This document shows positions 13,933 through 17,764 of a DNA stretch of 17,764 nucleotides, piece by piece. The position numbers were made by a program, and so were the translations under genes. The notes under the pieces were generated by a model, which saw only the letters and a program-made list of their open reading frames with translations, was not told where the DNA came from and ran no database searches. Origin of the DNA: an uncultured Clostridia bacterium (GTDB lineage: Bacteria > Bacillota > Clostridia > Christensenellales > Borkfalkiaceae); contig CATZIC010000043.1 of NCBI GenBank assembly GCA_958419945.1, positions 1 through 17,764 on the forward strand, in the 5' to 3' direction. The stretch's first letter is position 1, and each line of letters opens with the position of its first letter.

Positions 13933-13983
13933 AAAGTTGCGACCTGCCAGTTGCAAAAATAAAATACAAACGGAGGACATTGT

Positions 13984-14448
13984 ATGAATACCAATGACAA
14001 TAAAATTTTATCACATACTACATGGAATTGCAAGTATCATGTAGTTTTTGCACCCAAATATAGACGTAAAATCTTTTACGAAGGACATCGCAAAGAAATA
14101 ATGGAAGTAATACGAGAACTTTGCAGATGGAAGGGAGTAGAAATAATTGAAGGAGAGATGGCAATAGACCACGTACATTTATTGGTGAAAAAAAAAAAAA
14201 AAATGAGTGTGTCGGGATTTATGGGATATTTGAAAGGCAAGAGCAGCCTAATAATATACCAAAAGTGGGGCGCTGCAAAATTTCAGTACAGATGCAGAGA
14301 ATTTTGGTGTCGTGGCTACTATGTAGACACGACAGGCAAAAACACCGAGGTAATAAAGCAATACATTGCAAACCAATTAAAACAAGATAAAGAAGCAATG
14401 CAATTAAGTATAGATTACCCCGAGGACCCTTTCAAGGGTAGCAAGTAA
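13984..14448 (+). CDS. tnpA: IS200-type Y1 transposase TnpA
   Basis: The 154-residue protein is a HUH single-strand transposase. The HUH pair is H63-V-H65 in DHVHLL. The catalytic tyrosine is Y112 or Y113 in RGYYVDTTGKN, and GYLKGKSS (81-88) is the conserved basic segment. It cuts and joins single-stranded DNA at the ends of the element. Ribosome binding site CGGAGG lies 7 nt before the ATG. An unusual run of 16 A residues (14188-14203) encodes Lys69-73 where related transposases usually have a Ser-Ile-Pro-Pro-Lys-like segment. The frame is nevertheless open. Confidence 0.93.
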   Translation: MNTNDNKILSHTTWNCKYHVVFAPKYRRKIFYEGHRKEIMEVIRELCRWKGVEIIEGEMAIDHVHLLVKKKKKMSVSGFMGYLKGKSSLIIYQKWGAAKFQYRCREFWCRGYYVDTTGKNTEVIKQYIANQLKQDKEAMQLSIDYPEDPFKGSK

Positions 14449-14525
14449 CAAACGCAAAGACTGGCAGGTCGTCACATGAGTGCGTGGCACTCGGCTAGTA
14501 AACAAGGGCTATGCCCGAAAATGAA

Positions 14526-14557
14526 GAACCACCGGCTTAGCCGGTGGGTTCCTTTTT
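14526..14557 (+). terminator. IS200 right-end hairpin, terminator-like
   Basis: GAACCACCGGC pairs with GCCGGTGGGTTC (one bulged G) around TTA, followed by CTTTTTT. It serves both as the transposase-recognised end and as a possible terminator. Confidence 0.75.
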
Positions 14558-14572
14558 TATTTAGAAAATATC

Positions 14573-14596
14573 AAAAAGTGGGGCTATAAGCCCGTT
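14573..14596 (-). repeat. Intergenic palindromic repeat, copy R8 (inverted)
   Basis: The same element on the opposite strand: AAAAAGTGGGGCTATAAG then CCCGTT on the plus strand. The core is identical to R1. It is the only clear copy in this orientation, and it begins about 20 nt beyond the IS200 right-end hairpin. Confidence 0.75.
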
Positions 14597-14650
14597 CAAG
14601 AAGTAAATTTGCTTGCTTGCAAGGGGTTTACGCCGCCCATAAAATTGGGT

Positions 14651-14719
14651 ATTATACAGGCAGTTTGCTGCCAAAGTGCGCGAAGCAAACTTTATCCGAG
14701 GCTCGCCTCGGAGTATAAT
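14651..14719. other. Folded intergenic segment with nested and competing stems
   Basis: An outer pair ATTATAC (14651-14657) / GTATAAT (14713-14719) encloses GGCAG TTTG CTGCC (14659-14672) and CCGAGG CTCG CCTCGG (14696-14711), both perfect. AGTTTGC (14662-14668) can instead pair with GCAAACT (14685-14691), excluding the first hairpin. It lies just 3' of the permease gene. No family is recognised. Confidence 0.5.
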
Positions 14720-14736
14720 GTCTAATTATTTATTGA

Positions 14737-15639
14737 CTAAAATAGAAGGGAAATTGCGGTTATGATATAGCCGACCAAAAGTGAGAAAAAGGCGGTAAGT
14801 AAAATTACCGAAAGGGTGTTTTTAACGCCTTTGCCGTCTTTTATTAAAATGGCAAAACCAAGTCCGCTGTTCACGCAGAGACCCGCAACCGCACCGCCGA
14901 GGCTAAGTGCGTTTTCCGCATACATTTTAGTAATAAGAACGCTTGAAGCACAGTTTGGAATAATACCTATAACAGTTGAAAACAGAGGTTGCAAAAACAG
15001 GTTGGCGTCAAGGAAAGTTATGATTTTATCCTCTCCGATAAAGCCTATCATAAGGCCGAAAACAAGGTTGATTGCAAGAATATATGCAAAAATCTTGAGT
15101 GAGTGAAGCAATGGATGCAGAAGCAGTTTAAACTTTCCTTCGTTTGAACCTTCGAATTCGCCCTCATGATGGTGACAACCGCCATCGTCCTCTTCGGTTT
15201 CAAATTCGTCCGTAGCATTAGAAACAGACTTCCTTATAAAAGCGTTTACCAAAAAACCGACCATTATGGCGTACACAAGCTTTATGGCGATTAAAATAAT
15301 AAGTTTAAGCCAAAGTTCCGGTGATTGAAAAGCCTGCGAAAATAGGATAGGTATTGCCTCGTCGCTGGTTGCAATGTACACCGAAAGCAAGGTTCCCATT
15401 AAAATATAATCTTTACGGTAAAGTTTTGTTGCGATTACTGAAAATCCGCATTGCGGTATTACCCCTATTAAAGAGCCGAAAAGGGGTGCGCCTTTCGAGG
15501 ATAAAAGGTTTTTAAGTTTCCTTTTGCCTATCCCACGGGATTCAACTACTTCAATAATAAAGTATACGATAAAAATAACAGGCAAAATTTTGACTGCATC
15601 GAGCAAAGCGTCTATTAAAATATCACCTAATTTTTCCAT
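14737..15639 (-). CDS. ArsP_2-type putative heavy-metal/arsenic permease
   Basis: The protein has 300 residues from 15639, with about eight to ten hydrophobic helices. Two halves each contain the same motif, GVIPQCGFSVIATKLY (59-74) and GIIPNCASSVLITKMY (225-240), with Cys64 and Cys230. This is the signature of the '10TM heavy-metal exporter' family often annotated as arsenic efflux protein. A hydrophilic loop between the halves (about 140-170) is acidic and holds CHHHE (155-159), a probable metal-binding patch. The substrate is not proven. The start at 15639 gives a membrane-type N terminus; a longer frame from 15708 would cross repeat R9. No clear ribosome binding site precedes it, and R9 lies only about 11 nt upstream. 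Confidence 0.85.
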   Translation of the reverse strand: MEKLGDILIDALLDAVKILPVIFIVYFIIEVVESRGIGKRKLKNLLSSKGAPLFGSLIGVIPQCGFSVIATKLYRKDYILMGTLLSVYIATSDEAIPILFSQAFQSPELWLKLIILIAIKLVYAIMVGFLVNAFIRKSVSNATDEFETEEDDGGCHHHEGEFEGSNEGKFKLLLHPLLHSLKIFAYILAINLVFGLMIGFIGEDKIITFLDANLFLQPLFSTVIGIIPNCASSVLITKMYAENALSLGGAVAGLCVNSGLGFAILIKDGKGVKNTLSVILLTAFFSLLVGYIITAISLLF

Positions 15640-15650
15640 AAAATATACCG

Positions 15651-15675
15651 ATAGCGGGCTTATAGGCCCACTTTT
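15651..15675 (+). repeat. Intergenic palindromic repeat, copy R9
   Basis: Reads ATAGCGGGCTTATAG then GCCCACTTTT. GGGC/GCCC pair. It lies directly upstream of the permease start codon, in the position where a ribosome binding site would be expected. Confidence 0.75.
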
Positions 15676-15695
15676 GAGAATTATATACTTTAGTG

Positions 15696-15736
15696 TCTGG
15701 ATTGCCACGTCGCTTTGCGACTCGCAATGACGGAGA
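15696..15736. repeat. Dispersed palindrome of the GGATTGCCACG...CGCAATGACG type
   Basis: ATTGC (15701-15705) pairs with GCAAT (15724-15728), and GTCGC TTT GCGAC forms the inner hairpin. Sequences of this form (GTCATTGCGA... on the other strand) are familiar as dispersed repeats in many unrelated bacterial genomes. It is a single copy in this window. Confidence 0.6.
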
Positions 15737-15824
15737 GGTAAATTGACTTGCTACGATATTTTTAACAGGTTTTGAAACAAACTTAATGACGGTAAAACGG
15801 GCAAACCATTTGCCGAAAAGTAGC

Positions 15825-15850
15825 GTTAACGGGCTTATAGCCCAACTTTT
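15825..15850 (+). repeat. Intergenic palindromic repeat, copy R10
   Basis: Reads GTTAACGGGCTTATAG then CCCAACTTTT. GGGCT/AGCCC pair over 5 bp. It begins 4 nt beyond the stop codon of the small HNH gene and is the second copy upstream of the permease. Confidence 0.75.
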
Positions 15851-15854
15851 ATAT

Positions 15855-16286
15855 TTAAGTAAACCTTTTTAGCCAGGTTAAATCGAGCTTCCATTCCGCT
15901 ACTTTATTAAGTCGTTGGTGTCTTTTGTTCGCCTCACCCAATGCCTTTATGTAGTCTGAGTACGAACAATTATTGACCTTTTGAAAGTGTTTTATAGCCC
16001 TATTTTCATCCCCCATAAGTTGGGTTCTGCCGATATGAATAACCATATGGCAACTGTGGCAGACGGCAACTACGTCGGTTAAAACCTGTGTACAGGTTTT
16101 TTCGTCATACGCCCACCTTTCATGAGCTTCTAATCTGCTGACTTTAGCGCCGCAAATCATACACTTTCCGCCGGCACGGGCATAGGCATCCTTTCTTACC
16201 ACGTCCCACATAGCAGGCTTTAAAATGCTTCTTAAATTGGAATACCAACAACTGTCGGGAACTAACTCAAAATCAAGTTTATACAA
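15855..16286 (-). CDS. Small HNH-type zinc-binding protein (putative endonuclease)
   Basis: The 143-residue protein has two CxxC knuckles, C42-M-I-C45 and C76-H-S-C79. Between them is the LEAHERW segment with His55; H80 and H84 follow. This is the layout of a treble-clef HNH fold. The C-terminal part (KVNNCSYSDYIKALGEANKRH) is helical. It may nick or cut DNA, but many such small chromosomal HNH proteins have no known role. The start is TTG at 16286, because the N-terminal LDFELVPDSCWYSNLRS looks like genuine protein and no ATG lies upstream. The leader contains alternative hairpins (16296-16329). A promoter precedes it at 16339-16367. Confidence 0.8.
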   Translation of the reverse strand: MYKLDFELVPDSCWYSNLRSILKPAMWDVVRKDAYARAGGKCMICGAKVSRLEAHERWAYDEKTCTQVLTDVVAVCHSCHMVIHIGRTQLMGDENRAIKHFQKVNNCSYSDYIKALGEANKRHQRLNKVAEWKLDLTWLKRFT

Positions 16287-16295
16287 AATAGTTAA

Positions 16296-16329
16296 CGCCT
16301 TTTGTTATTTAGGCGCAACCTCACGCCTA
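16296..16329 (-). promoter_or_regulatory. Leader with two competing hairpins before the small HNH gene
   Basis: TAGGCG (16310-16315) pairs with CGCCTA (16324-16329). The same AGGCG can instead pair with CGCCT at 16296-16300, which on the transcript overlaps the AAGGCG ribosome-binding-like site. The two stems exclude each other. Confidence 0.4.
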
Positions 16330-16338
16330 CGGTACTAA

Positions 16339-16367
16339 ATGTTAGCACACTAATTAAAAAAAATCAA
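16339..16367 (-). promoter_or_regulatory. Promoter of the small HNH gene
   Basis: On the minus strand -35 TTGATT (16367-16362), a 17-nt spacer and -10 TAACAT (16344-16339), start near 16332. Confidence 0.55.
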
Positions 16368-16462
16368 GCGATGCGCTAAAAAATTCCTTTATCAAATGTA
16401 GAAAATATTTTAGAACTTATCAACTTTTTCGCAATATATTGTCAATAACCACAAAGCGACGC

Positions 16463-16493
16463 AAAAAAACGGACTCACTGAAAAGTGAATCCG
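16463..16493 (-). terminator. Terminator of tuf
   Basis: CGGACTCACT and AGTGAATCCG pair around GAAA (16470-16493) with one mismatch. Read on the minus strand the stem is followed by seven T residues (16463-16469). Confidence 0.85.
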
Positions 16494-16516
16494 CTTTTTA
16501 TATAAATAATTTTTAA

Positions 16517-17737
16517 TTATTTAATGATGGAAGCAACAACGCCGGAACCAACGGTTCTGCCGCCTTCACGGATAGCGAAACGAAGACCTTCTTCGATAGC
16601 GATCGGGGTGATGAGGCTAACGGTGATGGTTACGTGGTCACCGGGCATAACCATTTCTACGCCTTCGGGAAGGGAGATGGTGCCGGTAACGTCGGTTGTT
16701 CTGAAGTAGAACTGAGGACGATAGTTGTTGAAGAAAGGAGTATGTCTTCCGCCTTCAGACTGAGTTAAAACGTAAACCTGACCGGTGAACTCGGTATGAG
16801 GATGAATTGAACCGGGTTTAGCGATAACTTGACCACGTTCAACGTTCTTTCTGTCGATACCACGAAGAAGAGCACCTACGTTGTCGCCTGCCTGAGCTTC
16901 GTCAAGAAGTTTACGGAACATTTCAAGACCGGTAATAACGGTGTTGGTGGGTTTGTCTTTAAGACCAACGATTTCAGCGGGATCGCCAACGTGAGCAACA
17001 CCTCTTTCAACACGGCCGGTAGCAACGGTACCACGACCGGAAATGGTGAATACGTCTTCTACAGGGAGCAAGAAGGGCTTGGTGTCTTCTCTTGCAGGAG
17101 TAGGAATGTAGGAGTCAATAGCGTCCATAAGTTGGAGAACGCACTGGCATTCGGGAGCAGCCAATACTTCTGCATCGGAGCAGCCGCTGGTAGCTTTTTC
17201 CAAAGCCTTAAGAGCGGAACCACGGATGATAGGAGTATCGTCGCCGGGGAAGTCATATTCGTTAAGAAGTTCTCTAACTTCCATTTCAACGAGGTCTAAA
17301 AGTTCAGGATCGTCAACTTGATCGGTCTTGTTTAAGAATACTACGATATAAGGAACGCCTACCTGACGAGCGAGAAGGATGTGTTCTCTGGTCTGGGGCA
17401 TCGGACCATCGGTAGCAGCAACAACCAAAACTGCGCCGTCCATCTGAGCAGCGCCGGTGATCATGTTTTTAACGTAGTCGGCGTGGCCCGGGCAGTCTAC
17501 GTGTGCGTAGTGACGGGTAGCGGTCTGATATTCAACGTGAGCGGTATTGATCGTAATACCTCTTGCCTTTTCTTCAGGTGCCTTATCGATTTCATCATAT
17601 CTCATCTTAGCAGCCTGTCCGTTGCAAGCCAAAACCATGGTGATTGCAGCAGTCAAAGTGGTTTTACCGTGGTCAACGTGACCGATGGTACCAATGTTTA
17701 CGTGGGGTTTACTTCTGTCAAATTTTGCCTTTGCCAT
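16517..17737 (-). CDS. tuf: Elongation factor Tu
   Basis: EF-Tu delivers aminoacyl-tRNA to the ribosome using GTP. All GTPase motifs are present: GHVDHGKT (19-26), RGIT (59-62), DCPGH (81-85) and NKTD (136-139). Domains 2 and 3 follow and the C terminus ends in GSGVVASIIK. The 406-residue length exceeds the roughly 394 of E. coli. The surplus is in the segment between SALKALE and DSYIPTP, about 11 residues longer here, with three cysteines. The gene is complete, with GGAGG about 13 nt before the ATG. Its promoter is not visible; fusA or another gene may lie upstream outside the window. A strong terminator follows. Confidence 0.98.
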   Translation of the reverse strand: MAKAKFDRSKPHVNIGTIGHVDHGKTTLTAAITMVLACNGQAAKMRYDEIDKAPEEKARGITINTAHVEYQTATRHYAHVDCPGHADYVKNMITGAAQMDGAVLVVAATDGPMPQTREHILLARQVGVPYIVVFLNKTDQVDDPELLDLVEMEVRELLNEYDFPGDDTPIIRGSALKALEKATSGCSDAEVLAAPECQCVLQLMDAIDSYIPTPAREDTKPFLLPVEDVFTISGRGTVATGRVERGVAHVGDPAEIVGLKDKPTNTVITGLEMFRKLLDEAQAGDNVGALLRGIDRKNVERGQVIAKPGSIHPHTEFTGQVYVLTQSEGGRHTPFFNNYRPQFYFRTTDVTGTISLPEGVEMVMPGDHVTITVSLITPIAIEEGLRFAIREGGRTVGSGVVASIIK

Positions 17738-17764
17738 AATGTTTTTGTTTCCTCCGAATTTAAA

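Larger units (their letters stand above)
13850..14557 (+). mobile_element. IS200-type insertion sequence (tnpA only), apparently complete
   Basis: The element is bounded by subterminal hairpins rather than terminal inverted repeats, as is characteristic of IS200/IS605. The left hairpin AACCCCCAG ATAGT CTGGGGGTT is at 13854-13876. The right hairpin GAACCACCGGC TTA GCCGGTGGGTTC is at 14526-14551 and is followed by a T-run. The enclosed tnpA is intact and no tnpB is present. About 700 bp matches the usual length of IS200. Exact ends cannot be set from one copy. It inserted just downstream of the patatin terminator, a position that would do little harm. Near the right end, GAGTGC GTG GCACTC (14477-14491) is another perfect hairpin. 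Confidence 0.88.

Noticed and set aside
13850..14557. A tnpB or omega-RNA associated with the IS
   Set aside because: No second gene of the family lies within or next to the element; the space to the right is gene-free and short.
15640..15708. Longer start for the permease
   Set aside because: The extra 23 residues would encode repeat R9 and intergenic DNA and do not look like a membrane protein N terminus.
2640..15850. CRISPR array
   Set aside because: The repeats are far apart, irregularly spaced, separated by whole genes and not all in one orientation; no cas genes are present.

Overview
The window looks like part of a chromosome from a low-GC Gram-positive bacterium, most likely an uncultured member of the Clostridia. 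The 16S rRNA 5' portion is of clostridial type by eye. Intergenic DNA is AT-rich, strong sigma-A-type promoters (TTGACA, 17 nt, TATAAT-like) and AGGAGG-type ribosome binding sites are frequent, and the proteins (EF-Tu, MnmA, DUF4097 lipoprotein, ArsP_2 permease) are of Firmicutes type. No finer placement can be made without a search.

Layout. 1-391: the 5' part of a 16S rRNA gene on the minus strand, followed upstream (392-850) by its leader and two tandem promoters backed by runs of A-tracts. 850-1440: gene-free DNA with a striking alternating purine-pyrimidine palindrome. 1444-1764: a small HTH regulator. 1921-3740 (minus): a predicted lipoprotein and the tRNA thiolase mnmA. 3861-6069: a tRNA-Arg(CCG) gene with its own promoter and terminator, a partial duplication of the tRNA 3' end 150 bp downstream, and a large orphan HNH protein that looks like an acquired gene. 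6105-6862 (minus): a small Cys-rich protein and a pyridoxamine-phosphate-oxidase-like protein. 7260-8477 (plus): a membrane-anchored serine beta-lactamase-like hydrolase, apparently leaderless. 8604-9242 (minus): a GyrI-like protein. 9383-10294 (plus): a PfkB sugar kinase. 10415-11857 (minus): a TetR regulator followed by a DUF4097 lipoprotein. 12064-12831 (minus): a ZIP-type metal transporter. 13018-13800 (plus): a patatin-like phospholipase. About 13850-14557: a complete IS200-type element. 14737-15639 (minus): an ArsP_2-type heavy-metal permease. 15855-16286 (minus): a small HNH protein with a TTG start. 16517-17737 (minus): tuf.

The genes are mostly single transcription units with their own promoters and terminators, so there is little pathway linkage. 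Two metal-transport genes and a TetR/lipoprotein pair are the only functional hints.

The most unusual feature is a family of short intergenic palindromic repeats (core GGGCTTATAGCCC followed by CACTTTT). Nine clear copies and one diverged relative occur between 2640 and 15850, none inside an accepted coding region. Eight of the nine clear copies have the same orientation, and all are absent from the rRNA region and from the tRNA/HNH segment. Several copies keep a short stem with different base pairs. Their function is unknown.
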